NCBI GenBank assembly: GCA_947474705.1
Contig: CANJJS010000003.1
Coordinates: 1 to 64,000, forward strand
DNA from: Acetobacteraceae bacterium
GTDB lineage: Bacteria; Pseudomonadota; Alphaproteobacteria; Acetobacterales; Acetobacteraceae
Direction of reading: 5' to 3'
DNA length: 64,000 bases
A program made the translations under genes and the position numbers. The notes beneath the pieces were generated by a model. The model did no database searches. It had not been told where the DNA came from and saw only the letters and a program-made list of their open reading frames with translations. Positions 1 to 8,528 of this stretch are shown piece after piece (within the stretch, counting starts at the first letter, position 1; every line of letters starts with the position of its first letter).

Positions 1-68
1 GTGCCGTAATGGCACTCGAAAGCGGGCTCACTGAGCCCCTTTTGGAATTGGACCGTGTTGCGGGCCAT
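1..68 (-). CDS. Transposase N-terminal fragment, IS1595 family (partial)
   Basis: An ATG at 68 on the minus strand opens a frame reading MARNTVQFQKGLSEPAF and then CHYG before the window ends. This start, a short basic leader followed by VQFQKGLS and a tyrosine-glycine, is what I know of IS1595-family transposases, where a zinc-ribbon and a DDE nuclease domain normally follow. A weak GGAG lies just upstream at 74-77. Only 22 residues are visible, so the family call rests on this leader alone. Confidence 0.6.
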   Translation of the reverse strand, partial: MARNTVQFQKGLSEPAFECHYG

Positions 69-145
69 CCTGATTCTCCGTCAAATCGCCATTCGTTCAT
101 GGTTTGTGCCGGATATTGGGCGGCTGAGGAAGAGGGGTAATCAGG
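1..145 (-). mobile_element. End of an IS1595-like insertion sequence (runs off window)
   Basis: A transposase start reads leftward off the window edge, and just right of it the MmgE/PrpD gene loses its family pattern. The GC content and codon choice also change between about 97 and 150, where the reading frame passes through ACA AAG AGT codons unlike the GC-rich codons before it. I infer that the IS tip lies close to 135-150. The outer terminal repeat and the target duplication cannot be confirmed because the other end of the element is outside the window. Confidence 0.6.
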
Positions 146-762
146 AAACTCTTTGTCATCGCGCCGAACATCTCGCGAATGCCCACCGGCTGCGACGCCG
201 CCAGACCCAAAGCATGCGTCATCCGCAATGCATCCAATCCCAACAATTTCCCGGCCGCCGCCGCCGCGCCGAACACACCCGCCGTGCCCGTCGCATGCCA
301 CCCCACCGCCTGCATCCCCGGAGTCACCACCCGCGCCGTCCGGCACGCGGCCTCGATCCCCAAAACCAACGCGTTGACAAACGCCTTGCCGCCAATGCCC
401 TTCAATTCCGCGAGCGCCAGCAACACCGGTATCACCGGCGCCGAGGGATGCACCGCCGTCGCCAGATCGGTGTCGTCGAAATCGAAGACATGCGAGGAAA
501 TCCCGTTCACCAGCGGCGCGTTCACGATATCCAGCCGCTCGGTCCGCCCCGCCACCGCCGCCTGGCCCGGACCCGCGAACACCTGGCACGCCGCCAAGGC
601 GATCTCCACCGCCTCGTGCCGCGATCCCCCCACCGCCACACCCATCCAGTTCACCAGAGTCCGCGCCGCCTCCCTCCGGATCTCCCTTGGCAAATCCTCG
701 AACGACGCCTCCGACAAAAAACGCGCGAGCTCCTGGGTCACGGCCGATTCCTCCAATGGCAT
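97..762 (-). pseudogene. MmgE/PrpD family protein, 3'-truncated
   Basis: The frame opens at ATG 762 (MPLEESAVTQELARFL) and gives 221 residues with the N-terminal half of MmgE/PrpD proteins, a family of 2-methylcitrate dehydratase-like and cis-aconitate decarboxylase-like enzymes of about 450 residues. The helical features NWMGVAVGG, HVFDFDDTD with HPSAP, and GWHATGTAG are all present. The family pattern stops right after REMFGAMTKSF; the last residues before the stop at 97 are unrelated, and a transposase start follows on the same strand. The missing half includes part of the all-helical domain and the whole lid domain, so the product is very probably inactive. The 762 start was preferred because residues encoded further upstream show no family resemblance and overlap the divergent nuclease gene. 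Confidence 0.75.
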
Positions 763-841
763 ATGGCGAGCAACGAATATCCCGTCTAACCTGCGCCCGC
801 GCGCCACACGCTTCAAGCATGGCGAGACAGGGAGAGACACC

Positions 842-1735
842 ATGGCGAAAGCACTGTTCCGGCTGGCACTCGTTGCTTTGTCGATCTGTCTGGCGCGCCC
901 CATGCCCGCGCGCGCCTGGGGCGACGAAGGCCACGAAATCGTCGCCGCCATCGCCCGCGCCTACCTGACACCAACCGCCAAAAAGCGCATTAACGCCCTC
1001 CTGAAATCCGACCCCGACACCCTCACCCAACCCAAACTCGCCCCCGCCGCCACCTGGGCAGATCGTTACCGTGAAGCAAACATCGAGGGATCGCGGCTCG
1101 CCACAAGGCAATGGCATTTCGCGGATGTCGAGCTTTCCAATCCGGACCTGCACGCGGCCTGCTTCGGATTCCCCGCGATACAGCAGGGCATACCGGCATC
1201 GCGCGGACCAGCCCAGGACTGCGTGGTGAACAAAATTCTGGCTTTCGCGGCGGAACTGGAAAACCCCGCGACACCGCTGGCGGAACAAATCGTGGCGCTG
1301 AAATTCCTGCTGCACTTCGTCGGAGATCTGCACCAGCCATTGCACCTGTCGGACGACCACGACCGGGGCGGCAACGATAAACGAGTCTCCGCCGAAGGCT
1401 TCAAGGCCGGAACATTGCACCATTTTTGGGATACGGAATTTGTCGAACGCCTCGGCGCCAACCCAACCCGGGTCGCCACGGCACTGCGCCGGCAAATCTC
1501 CCAAACCCACATCCAGGCCTGGTCGCAAGGCGGCCCGATGGAATGGGCCATGGAAACCTTCGCGCTGGGCCGCGACCACGCTTATGGCAAATTGCCGCCG
1601 GCAAACGAACGCGGAAGCTACCGGCTGACGGACGCCTATATCGACATGGCCGTCCACGATGTCGCCAACCAGCTCAGCAAAGCCGGAGTCCGTCTCGCGG
1701 TGCTGCTGAACCGGGCGCTTGGCGCCGCACGCTAA
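842..1735 (+). CDS. S1/P1-type zinc nuclease, secreted
   Basis: This 297-residue protein has a Sec signal peptide (about residues 1-25, ending PARA) directly before Trp26. In S1/P1 nucleases the mature N-terminal tryptophan itself binds zinc, so the cleavage site agrees with the fold. The other zinc ligands are visible in WGDEGH, HFVGDLHQPLH and HHFWDTEF. The enzyme is expected to degrade single-stranded DNA and RNA and to remove 3' phosphates in the periplasm or outside the cell. The ATG at 842 follows a GGAGAGA ribosome site at 831-837. It is transcribed away from the broken MmgE/PrpD gene. Confidence 0.88.
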   Translation: MAKALFRLALVALSICLARPMPARAWGDEGHEIVAAIARAYLTPTAKKRINALLKSDPDTLTQPKLAPAATWADRYREANIEGSRLATRQWHFADVELSNPDLHAACFGFPAIQQGIPASRGPAQDCVVNKILAFAAELENPATPLAEQIVALKFLLHFVGDLHQPLHLSDDHDRGGNDKRVSAEGFKAGTLHHFWDTEFVERLGANPTRVATALRRQISQTHIQAWSQGGPMEWAMETFALGRDHAYGKLPPANERGSYRLTDAYIDMAVHDVANQLSKAGVRLAVLLNRALGAAR

Positions 1736-1756
1736 ACCGGAAGCGGCCGCGCGGCG

Positions 1757-3094
1757 TTACCGCGCGACAAAACGCTCCAGCCAGTGAATGGTATAATCGC
1801 CCGCCTGGAACTCCGGATCTTCGATGATTTTCTGATGCAGCGGGATCGTGGTCTTGATCCCGACGATCGCGAATTCCTCCAAAGCCCGGCGCAAACGGTT
1901 GATCGCTTCCAACCGGTTCGGCGCATGCACGATCAGCTTGCCGACCATGCTGTCGTAGAAGGGCGGCACGAAATATCCGGCGTAAAGCGCGGAATCGATC
2001 CGCACCCCCAGCCCGCCCGGCGCGTGATAGGCGGTGACCCGGCCCGGCGTGGGCATGAAGGTTTCCGGGTCCTCGGCGGTGATGCGGCACTCGATCGCGT
2101 GACCGTTAAACACGATATCGTCCTGCGTGTAGCCCAACGCATTCCCCGCGGCGACGCGGATTTGCTCACGGACAAGATCGACACCGCAAATCATCTCGGT
2201 CACCGGATGTTCCACCTGCAAACGGGTGTTCATCTCGATGAACGCGAACTGCCCATCCTGATACAGGAACTCCAGAGTTCCGACATTGCGGTATCCCAGC
2301 TTCCGCAACGCGCTCGTCGCGGTTTCGCCAAGGGCGGTCCGCTGCTCCGGCGAAATCGCGGGCGAACCGGCCTCTTCCAGCAATTTTTGATGGCGGCGTT
2401 GCAGGCTGCAATCCCGTTCGCCGAAATGCACCACGGACCCCTGCGAGTCCGCGAGGATCTGCATCTCGATATGACGCGGGCGATCCAGATATTTCTCGAT
2501 ATAGACGGCGTCGTTGCCGAAGGCGGCGAGGGATTCGGATCGCGCGATGCGGAACGCGTCTTCCATCTCCTCCGCGGAACGGGCGACTTTCATGCCGCGC
2601 CCGCCGCCGCCGGCGGCGGCTTTCACCAGCACCGGGTAACCGATCTTCTTGCCCACGGCCAAGGCCGTTTCCACATCCGGCACCGCCCCGTCGGAGCCCG
2701 GCACCAGCGGCACACCCAGCGACGCCATCGCGGTTTTCGCGGCGATCTTGTCGCCCATCATCCTGATATGCGCGGGCGACGGACCGATGAAGGTCATGCC
2801 ATGCGCCTCCACCATTTCGGCGAAGCCCGCGTTCTCCGACAAAAACCCATAGCCTGGATGAATCGCGTCCGCCCCGGTGATCGAGGCCGCGGACAGGATC
2901 GCGGCGACGTTCAGGTAGGACTCGCGCGCGGGCGGCGGACCGATGCAAACGCTCTCATCCGCCAGCCGCACATGCATCGCCTCGGCGTCGGCGGTGGAAT
3001 GCACCGCGACGGTCGGAATGCCAAGTTCGCGGCAGGCGCGCTGAATCCGGAGCGCGATTTCGCCGCGATTGGCGATCAGGATTTTTTGAAACAA
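1757..3094 (-). CDS. accC: Acetyl-CoA carboxylase, biotin carboxylase subunit
   Basis: The 445-residue protein opens with FQKILIANRGEIALRI, the standard biotin carboxylase N-terminus, and has the usual family length. The glycine-rich ATP-grasp loop (AAAGGGGRGMKVA), the IEKYLDRPRHIEMQI segment and the catalytic EMNTRLQVEHPVTE segment are present. It carboxylates biotin on AccB with ATP and bicarbonate, the first half-reaction of malonyl-CoA formation in the cytoplasm. It lies 9 bases downstream of accB in the same operon. The aroQ gene that often precedes accB in proteobacteria is absent here. Confidence 0.97.
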   Translation of the reverse strand: MFQKILIANRGEIALRIQRACRELGIPTVAVHSTADAEAMHVRLADESVCIGPPPARESYLNVAAILSAASITGADAIHPGYGFLSENAGFAEMVEAHGMTFIGPSPAHIRMMGDKIAAKTAMASLGVPLVPGSDGAVPDVETALAVGKKIGYPVLVKAAAGGGGRGMKVARSAEEMEDAFRIARSESLAAFGNDAVYIEKYLDRPRHIEMQILADSQGSVVHFGERDCSLQRRHQKLLEEAGSPAISPEQRTALGETATSALRKLGYRNVGTLEFLYQDGQFAFIEMNTRLQVEHPVTEMICGVDLVREQIRVAAGNALGYTQDDIVFNGHAIECRITAEDPETFMPTPGRVTAYHAPGGLGVRIDSALYAGYFVPPFYDSMVGKLIVHAPNRLEAINRLRRALEEFAIVGIKTTIPLHQKIIEDPEFQAGDYTIHWLERFVAR

Positions 3095-3103
3095 GGTGCC
3101 GCC

Positions 3104-3559
3104 TTACTCCACGACCATCAGAAGCTCGCCGAATTCGACCGGCGAGCTGTTCTGCACGACGACCCGGGTCACGGTGCCGTTTTTCGTGGCCTTGATCTGG
3201 TTGAAGGTTTTCATCGCCTCGATCAGCAGCAATGTTTGACCGGCGGTGACCTGTTGGCCCACGGAGACGAAGTTGGGCGCGCCGGGTTCCGGGGCGAGGA
3301 AGGCCACGCCGACCATCGGGCTGAGGACGGCACCGGCGACCGGACCGGGATCGGCGGCGGGCGCGGGCGCCACCGCGGGGCGCGCGGTTTCGACTGAGGC
3401 TGTCGCGGGCGCCAGTGCGACGCCGGCGGCCATCGCGACCCCGCGGACGACACGCACCCGCACGTCCTTGTCGGACAGTTCCACCTCGGTCAAACCGCTT
3501 TCGGCCATGATCGCCGCCAATTGGCGGATTTGCTCGGGGTCGGTCGGAATTCTCGTCAC
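3104..3559 (-). CDS. accB: Biotin carboxyl carrier protein of acetyl-CoA carboxylase
   Basis: This 151-residue protein has the three expected parts: an N-terminal dimerisation-like segment (IRQLAAIMAESGLTEVEL), an Ala/Pro-rich flexible linker (about residues 50-80), and a C-terminal biotinyl domain. The lysine in LIEAMKTFNQI is the residue that carries biotin. BCCP usually ends in a short acidic-hydrophobic tail, as here. The loop VGVAFLAPEPGAPNF is longer than in lipoyl domains, which is the thumb typical of BCCP. It shares an operon with accC, the enzyme that carboxylates it. Confidence 0.96.
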   Translation of the reverse strand: MTRIPTDPEQIRQLAAIMAESGLTEVELSDKDVRVRVVRGVAMAAGVALAPATASVETARPAVAPAPAADPGPVAGAVLSPMVGVAFLAPEPGAPNFVSVGQQVTAGQTLLLIEAMKTFNQIKATKNGTVTRVVVQNSSPVEFGELLMVVE

Positions 3560-3813
3560 GCGTCATGCTCCAGAATATCCGTTCGGGCGTGCCACCTGGC
3601 GGCCAGGACGGTGAGGGGTCCCCGATGCGAGCACAGCCCAGACCCGAAACAACCGGGTCGTTTCGGGGCCATGGCCCAAAGGCGCGAGTCGGCGACTGAC
3701 ATGCGGGCGGCGTAGCACGGATGGAAACCGGGGTCCAATCCTGGCCAGGCCGCCGGGCTCCAATGCGCCGCCCCTCTTGCCCAGGAGGGGGCGTGCGGGC
3801 AGAAGCGCGGGAC
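3560..3813. promoter_or_regulatory. Divergent intergenic region between accB and the flippase-like gene
   Basis: These 254 bases separate two divergent genes and must hold both promoters, but no clear -35/-10 pair is visible. A perfect 8-bp inverted repeat, CCCGAAAC (3643-3650) and GTTTCGGG (3660-3667), could be an operator or a leader hairpin. An AGGAGG at 3783-3788 precedes a possible GTG start at 3793. Confidence 0.35.
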
Positions 3814-4824
3814 ATGAAGCATCTTTCTTATATATTGGCGCTGGTGGGCGTCTCGATCGTCGTTGTTCTCGTGGCCTGGTTCGGGGTTGGCAATGTCGCG
3901 AGCGCGGTCGGGCGCATCGGCATCGGCGAGTTCGCGCTGATCGTTGGCTGGCAGTTCGCGATGTTCGGCGTTCTGGGGCTCGCTTTGTACGCGATCGTGC
4001 CGGTGCCAAGGTGGCGCCGGACGACGCTGCCGCCGCTGCCGTTCCCGCTGCCGTTGCTGCCGGTCTGGGGCCGGATGGTGCGCGACGCCGCCGCCAATTG
4101 TCTGCCGTTTTCTCAGGTCGGCGGCTTCATCTTCGGGGCCCGCGCGATGACCTTGCACGGTGTCGAGTGGCACACCGCCACCGCCGCCACCATCGTCGAT
4201 GTCACCGCCGAGTTTCTGGCGCAGATCGCGTTCGCGTGCATCGGTTTGCTGATTTTGGTCCTGCGCGCGCCCGGGTCCAACATCGCCGGCCCCGTCGAGA
4301 TCGGGATCGGTCTCGCCGTGGTGGCCTGCGGGTTGTTCGTCTGGCTGCAACGCGGCATTGGCACGGTGTTCGTCAAACTCGGCGGTCACATCGCGGGCAA
4401 CCGGTTCGAGGACGCGAAGGAGCGTGTGGAAATCCTCCGCGCCGAACTGGGCCTGGTCTACGGTCATACGGGCCGGCTCGTTTTGGGGTTCGCGATCCAT
4501 CTCCTGGGATGGATGGCCACGGCGATCGCCGGGTGGATTGGGTTTCGCGCGCTGGATGTGCCGTTGACCTTCCTCGACGCGCTGGCCATCGAGGCGTTGT
4601 TGAGCGCGGCCGCGGCGGTGGCGTTTCTGGTTCCGGTGAACGCGGGCGTGCAGGAGGCGGGTTATGCCGGTCTCGGCGTCATATTCGGGGTTCCGCCGGA
4701 TGTGTCGATCGGCGTCTCGCTGATCCGCCGGGGCCGGGATATCGTGGTGGGCGTGCCGATCCTGCTGCTGTGGCAATTCGTGGAAATGCGGCACATGCGG
4801 CGGGCGGCCGCGAAACGGGAGTGA
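3814..4824 (+). CDS. Flippase-like / HpnL-type integral membrane protein
   Basis: The product has 336 residues and about eight hydrophobic segments. It resembles the membrane domain of lysylphosphatidylglycerol synthases (UPF0104), to which the hopanoid-associated HpnL proteins belong. Segments that fit are AANCLPFSQVGGFIFGARAM near residues 85-105 and FLVPVNAGVQEAGYAGLG near 270. The lysyl-transferase domain is absent, so it is more likely a lipid translocase or transport helper. The start is uncertain: ATG 3814 is used, but GTG 3793, seven codons upstream and in frame, sits 4 bases after AGGAGG. No hopanoid genes lie nearby. It overlaps the next gene (GTGA), so the two are probably co-transcribed. 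Confidence 0.7.
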   Translation: MKHLSYILALVGVSIVVVLVAWFGVGNVASAVGRIGIGEFALIVGWQFAMFGVLGLALYAIVPVPRWRRTTLPPLPFPLPLLPVWGRMVRDAAANCLPFSQVGGFIFGARAMTLHGVEWHTATAATIVDVTAEFLAQIAFACIGLLILVLRAPGSNIAGPVEIGIGLAVVACGLFVWLQRGIGTVFVKLGGHIAGNRFEDAKERVEILRAELGLVYGHTGRLVLGFAIHLLGWMATAIAGWIGFRALDVPLTFLDALAIEALLSAAAAVAFLVPVNAGVQEAGYAGLGVIFGVPPDVSIGVSLIRRGRDIVVGVPILLLWQFVEMRHMRRAAAKRE

Positions 4825-5981
4825 GCATCGTGGAGTCATTGCGTTGCACGATCATGCGCGGCGGCACCAGCAAGGCCGTGTTTCTGCGCGAGGAAGACCT
4901 GCCGCCGCCGGGCGCCGGGCGCGACGCGATTTGTCTGCGGGTGTTCGGTTCCCCCGACCGGCGGCAGATCGACGGTCTGGGCGGGGCCGATCCGCTGACC
5001 AGCAAGATGGCCATCATCGGGCCGCCACGGCGGCCGGATGCCGACGTGACCTATACGTTCGGGCAGGTGGAGATCGACCGGCCGCATGTCGATTATCACA
5101 GCTTGTGCGGCAATATCTCGGCCGCCGTGGGGCAGTACGCGATTGAATCGGGCATGGTCGCGCCGGTGGAAGGGATGACCCGTGTCCGCGCCTGGACCAC
5201 GAACCTGAAGCGCATGTTGACCATCGAGGTGCCCGTGAAGAACGGAAGGCCGGTGGCGCTGGGGACCTATCGGGTACCGGGTGTGCCGGGAACGGGCGCG
5301 AAGATTTCGATCGATTTTTCCGATACCGCGGGCGGCGCCACCGGGGCGCTGCTGCCGACGGGGAATCCCGTGGATACGTTGGATGTGCCGGGTGTCGGGT
5401 TGGTGGAGGTGTCTCTGGTCGATATCGGCAATGCGCATGTGTTTGTCCGCGCCCGCGATGTTGGGATGACCGGGATCGAGACGCCCGCCGAGATCGACGC
5501 CAACAAGGATTTGCTGGAGCGGCTGGAGCGTATCCGGGCGGCGGGGGCGGTGCGGATGGGCATGGCGTCCTCGGTCGAGGCGGCGCGGTCGGAGACTCCG
5601 GCGACGCCGATCATTGGGATGATTTCGCCGCCCGCGTCGTATGTCGGGAATTTGGACGGCGTGCCGGTGGCGGCGGAGGATGTCGATCTCGTGTCGAGAC
5701 TTCTGTTCATGCAAATATCGCACAAAACCTATGCCGGGACATCGACGGTATGCACGGGGGTGGCGGCGCGTATTCCGGGCACGCTGGTGGCGGAGGCGGC
5801 GCGGGTGGAAGCCCAGGGGCGAATGGAGTTGCGGATTGGGCACCCGGCGGGGGTGATCGATACGGAGTCGGATGTCGTGCTTTCCGGTACCGACCGCAAT
5901 CATGGGGTTCGGCGGGCGACATTGGGCCGGACCGCGCGGCGGATTTTGGATGGGACGGTGTATTTGGATTCGGACGAATAA
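4821..5981 (+). CDS. PrpF-family protein (4-oxalomesaconate tautomerase / methylaconitate isomerase type)
   Basis: This 386-residue protein is full length for PrpF/GalD proteins, which are cytoplasmic isomerases with a diaminopimelate-epimerase fold. Diagnostic segments are LRCTIMRGGTSKAVFL at the N-terminus, GLGGADPLTSKMAIIGP, and HSLCGNISAAVGQYAIESG, which holds a conserved cysteine. The second half-fold contains QISHKTYAGTSTVCTGVAA. The GTG start at 4821 overlaps the upstream stop codon; a second GTG at 4830 is also possible. The substrate could be oxalomesaconate, 2-methylaconitate or a related tricarboxylate. No prpC/acnD or gallate genes are nearby to decide. Confidence 0.85.
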   Translation: MSIVESLRCTIMRGGTSKAVFLREEDLPPPGAGRDAICLRVFGSPDRRQIDGLGGADPLTSKMAIIGPPRRPDADVTYTFGQVEIDRPHVDYHSLCGNISAAVGQYAIESGMVAPVEGMTRVRAWTTNLKRMLTIEVPVKNGRPVALGTYRVPGVPGTGAKISIDFSDTAGGATGALLPTGNPVDTLDVPGVGLVEVSLVDIGNAHVFVRARDVGMTGIETPAEIDANKDLLERLERIRAAGAVRMGMASSVEAARSETPATPIIGMISPPASYVGNLDGVPVAAEDVDLVSRLLFMQISHKTYAGTSTVCTGVAARIPGTLVAEAARVEAQGRMELRIGHPAGVIDTESDVVLSGTDRNHGVRRATLGRTARRILDGTVYLDSDE

Positions 5982-6005
5982 CGGCCGCCCTACCTCGAAA
6001 GAGAA

Positions 6006-6037
6006 ACGGCCGTTCCCCGATCGCCGGGAACGGCCGT
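6006..6037. terminator. Bidirectional Rho-independent terminator
   Basis: A perfect 12-bp stem (ACGGCCGTTCCC at 6006-6017 pairing with 6026-6037) and an 8-base loop lie between two convergent genes. On the plus strand it is followed by CTTTGTTTC, and on the minus strand by a TTTCTCTTTCG stretch, so it can end both the PrpF-family and the gamma-glutamyltransferase transcripts. Confidence 0.85.
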
Positions 6038-6044
6038 CTTTGTT

Positions 6045-7643
6045 TCAATATCCGAGTGCCAGCCCGTCTTTCCGCGGCTCCGACCCGGCGACCAGCACGC
6101 CGCGTTCGCGGTCCATCCAGATCGCCTGACCGCCGCCGTGCGGCCGGACGATGACTTCTGGCACGTGTCCCATGGCTGTCAGCCGCGCGACGACATCGGC
6201 CGGAATGCCGCGTTCGATTTCCAGTTTGCCCTGATAGGGGAAGAGACGCGGCAGATCGATCGCCTCCTGGATATCCATTCCGTATTGCAGGAAATTCGTG
6301 AGGAACCAGGAGTGGCCCATCGGCTGGTAGTGTCCGCCCATGACGCCGTATGGCATGACCGCCTGCCCGGCCTTGCCGACCATGCCAGGGATGATCGTGT
6401 GCATTGGGCGCTTTTTCGGCGCGATGCAGTTGGGGTGCCCGCGCTGGACGCGGAAGCCGAAGCCGCGGTTTTGCAACATCACGCCGGATTTTTCCGACAG
6501 GATGCCCGACCCGAAGCTCTGGAACAACGAGTTGATGAAGCTGCACGCGTTGCCGTCTTTATCGACGACGCAGAGGTATACGGTGTCGCGGTGCGGCGGC
6601 ATGATCGCCTCGCCCGCCGCCGGCAGGTCCACCATGGCGCGGTCGTCCCGGATCAGTCCGCCGAGAGCGTTCAGATATCCCCGGTCCAGCATGCGCGCGA
6701 CGGGGACATCGACCTGGGTTGGATCGGCCACGAAGGCGTCGCGGTCGCGATAGGTGAGGCGGGCGGCTTCGACATGCCGGTGCGCCCGGATGGTTCCCAT
6801 CGGCCCGTCCGGCGCGTCGCCAAGGCTTTCGAGCATGCCGAGCATTTGGAGGACGAGGATGCCCTGGCCGTTCGGGGGGATTTGATAAACGTCGTAGCCG
6901 TTCCACTCGATCGAGATCGGCTTGACGAAGTTCGCGTTACCCAGACCGGCGGCGAAGTCTTCTTCCGTGTGCAACCCGCCGTGTTCGCGGAGTGTCGCCA
7001 CGATATCCGCCGCGATCGGGCCTTCGTAAAAGGCGCGGGCGCCATGCCGTGCCACGGATTTCAGCGTCTCCGCGAGGCCGGGCTGCATGAACATGTCGCC
7101 GGGTTTCGGGGCCTGGCCGCCGGGCAGGAAGTGGTGCGAGCCGTTCTTGCGGAGCTTGCCCTCGCTGGCGGCCCAGTCGGAGGAGACTTTCGAGTGCACC
7201 GGCCAGCCGTCCTCGGCGTAACGAATCGCCGGTTGCAGCAGTTCGTCGAGACCTTTGCGGCCATGGGCCTTCAGCAGGGTTTCCCAGGCGTCGAGCGCGC
7301 CGGGCACCGTGACCGAATGCGCGGAGGTGGCGTCGAGCGCGCGGATTTGATGGCTTTCGTACCAGTCGATCGACGCGGCGGCGGGCGCGCGGCCGGAACC
7401 GTTGAGGCCGATCACCTTGCCCGAGCCCGCGGGCGCGTAGAGGCAAAAACAATCGCCGCCGATGCCCGTCGATTGCGGCTCGATCACGCACAGCACCGCG
7501 CAGGCGGCGATCGCCGCGTCCAACGCGTTGCCGCCGTTACGGAGCACGTCCAGCGCCGTCAGCGTTGCCGCCGGCATCGAGGTGGCGGCCATGCCGTGCG
7601 TGGCATAGACCGGGCTGCGGCCGGGGAAATGGAAATCGCGCAT
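6045..7643 (-). CDS. Gamma-glutamyltransferase family protein (Ntn hydrolase)
   Basis: The 532-residue proenzyme-type protein starts MRDFHFPGRSPVYATHGM; longer readings upstream lack similarity. Gamma-glutamyltransferases cleave themselves before a threonine that becomes the nucleophile. Here that residue is Thr353 in PHRDTVYLCVVDKDGNA, the pattern of the YwrD-like branch. The acceptor/donor-site segment SFGSGI and the C-terminal DGLALGY also fit. No signal peptide is evident, so a cytoplasmic location is likely, unlike classical periplasmic Ggt. Substrates may be glutathione or other gamma-glutamyl or cephalosporin-like compounds. It is divergent from csaA. Confidence 0.9.
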   Translation of the reverse strand: MRDFHFPGRSPVYATHGMAATSMPAATLTALDVLRNGGNALDAAIAACAVLCVIEPQSTGIGGDCFCLYAPAGSGKVIGLNGSGRAPAAASIDWYESHQIRALDATSAHSVTVPGALDAWETLLKAHGRKGLDELLQPAIRYAEDGWPVHSKVSSDWAASEGKLRKNGSHHFLPGGQAPKPGDMFMQPGLAETLKSVARHGARAFYEGPIAADIVATLREHGGLHTEEDFAAGLGNANFVKPISIEWNGYDVYQIPPNGQGILVLQMLGMLESLGDAPDGPMGTIRAHRHVEAARLTYRDRDAFVADPTQVDVPVARMLDRGYLNALGGLIRDDRAMVDLPAAGEAIMPPHRDTVYLCVVDKDGNACSFINSLFQSFGSGILSEKSGVMLQNRGFGFRVQRGHPNCIAPKKRPMHTIIPGMVGKAGQAVMPYGVMGGHYQPMGHSWFLTNFLQYGMDIQEAIDLPRLFPYQGKLEIERGIPADVVARLTAMGHVPEVIVRPHGGGQAIWMDRERGVLVAGSEPRKDGLALGY

Positions 7644-7734
7644 GAACGTCCTCTGTCTGCGAGCGGGAAAGATCGCGTAGTATGACGCCTTCGCGGCGAT
7701 CTGACAAAACCCGTCGCGACAGGAGGGATTTTTC

Positions 7735-8076
7735 ATGGCCGGTCGAATCGCCTTCGACGATTTCGAGAAAGTCGATATCCGCGTGGGCACCGTGATCGAT
7801 GCCCAACCGTTTCCCGAGGCGCGGAAGCCGGCGATCAAGCTGACGATCGATTTCGGGGCGGAGATCGGAGTGAAAAAATCCTCCGCGCAACTGACGGTGC
7901 ATTACCGGCCGGAGCAACTGGTGGGGCGCCAGGTCTGCGCCGTCGTGAATTTCCCGCCGCGGCAGATTGGACCGTTCATGAGCGAGGTTTTGACGCTTGG
8001 GATGCCCGACGCCGATGGCGCGGTGGTGTTGATCGCGCCGGATTTGAAAACTCCCAACGGCGGAAAACTGTTCTGA
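7735..8076 (+). CDS. csaA: CsaA, tRNA-binding chaperone-like protein
   Basis: This 113-residue protein is a single tRNA-binding (EMAP/TRBD-type OB-fold) domain of the usual CsaA length. Signature stretches are FEKVDIRVGTVIDAQPFPEA, SSAQLTVHY, and VVNFPPRQIGPFMSEVLTLG. The last is the conserved substrate-interacting segment. Members have been described as secretion-linked chaperones and as tRNA binders; which role applies here cannot be told. An AGGAGG site lies at 7721-7726. Its stop codon overlaps the start of gpt by one base, so the two are translationally linked. Confidence 0.95.
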   Translation: MAGRIAFDDFEKVDIRVGTVIDAQPFPEARKPAIKLTIDFGAEIGVKKSSAQLTVHYRPEQLVGRQVCAVVNFPPRQIGPFMSEVLTLGMPDADGAVVLIAPDLKTPNGGKLF

Positions 8077-8528
8077 TGGCGACGGCCTATTTGCCCGTCT
8101 CCTGGGAGCGGTTTCACGACGACGCGCGCGCGCTCGCGGAGCGGCAACGCGCGCTTGGCCCCTTCCGCGGGATCGTCGCGATCAGCCGCGGCGGCCTGGT
8201 GCCCGCGGCGATTCTGGCGCGGTCGTTGAAAATCCGTGTCGTCGAGACCGTTTCCGTCGTCGCCTACGACCAGGAAGACGGGGGCGAGGAGAAGCTTGGC
8301 GAGCCCAGGGTCGCGAAGCTCGCGGCGGCGGCGGGCGATGGCGAGGGGTTTTTGATTGTCGACGACCTCGTCGACACCGGCACCACCGCCCGCGTGGTGC
8401 GGGCGCTGTTGCCAAAGGCGAGATTTGTCTGCGTCTACGCCAAACCCGCGGGCCGCGCGCTGGCCGACGATGTTCTGACCGAGGTCACGCAGGACACCTG
8501 GATCGTTCTGCCATGGGAGGCGGATTAA
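8076..8528 (+). CDS. gpt: Xanthine-guanine phosphoribosyltransferase
   Basis: The 150-residue protein carries the type I phosphoribosyltransferase PRPP loop FLIVDDLVDTGTTA, and near the N-terminus FRGIVAISRGGLVPAAIL, which contacts pyrophosphate. The C-terminal DTWIVLPWEAD, with its conserved tryptophan for purine stacking, matches bacterial Gpt. It salvages xanthine and guanine to XMP and GMP in the cytoplasm. The gene overlaps csaA at its start. It converges on the peptide-binding protein gene so closely that the two stop codons overlap (8525-8528). Confidence 0.93.
   Translation: MATAYLPVSWERFHDDARALAERQRALGPFRGIVAISRGGLVPAAILARSLKIRVVETVSVVAYDQEDGGEEKLGEPRVAKLAAAAGDGEGFLIVDDLVDTGTTARVVRALLPKARFVCVYAKPAGRALADDVLTEVTQDTWIVLPWEAD

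Noticed and set aside
1784-3397. Long open frame on the plus strand opposite accBC
   Set aside because: It is the antisense shadow of two well-supported genes; its protein is Arg/His/Asp rich with no recognisable motif, as GC-rich reverse frames are.
6138-7685. Plus-strand frame opposite the gamma-glutamyltransferase gene
   Set aside because: It is a shadow frame with no family features; the minus-strand gene carries the catalytic threonine and full-length homology.
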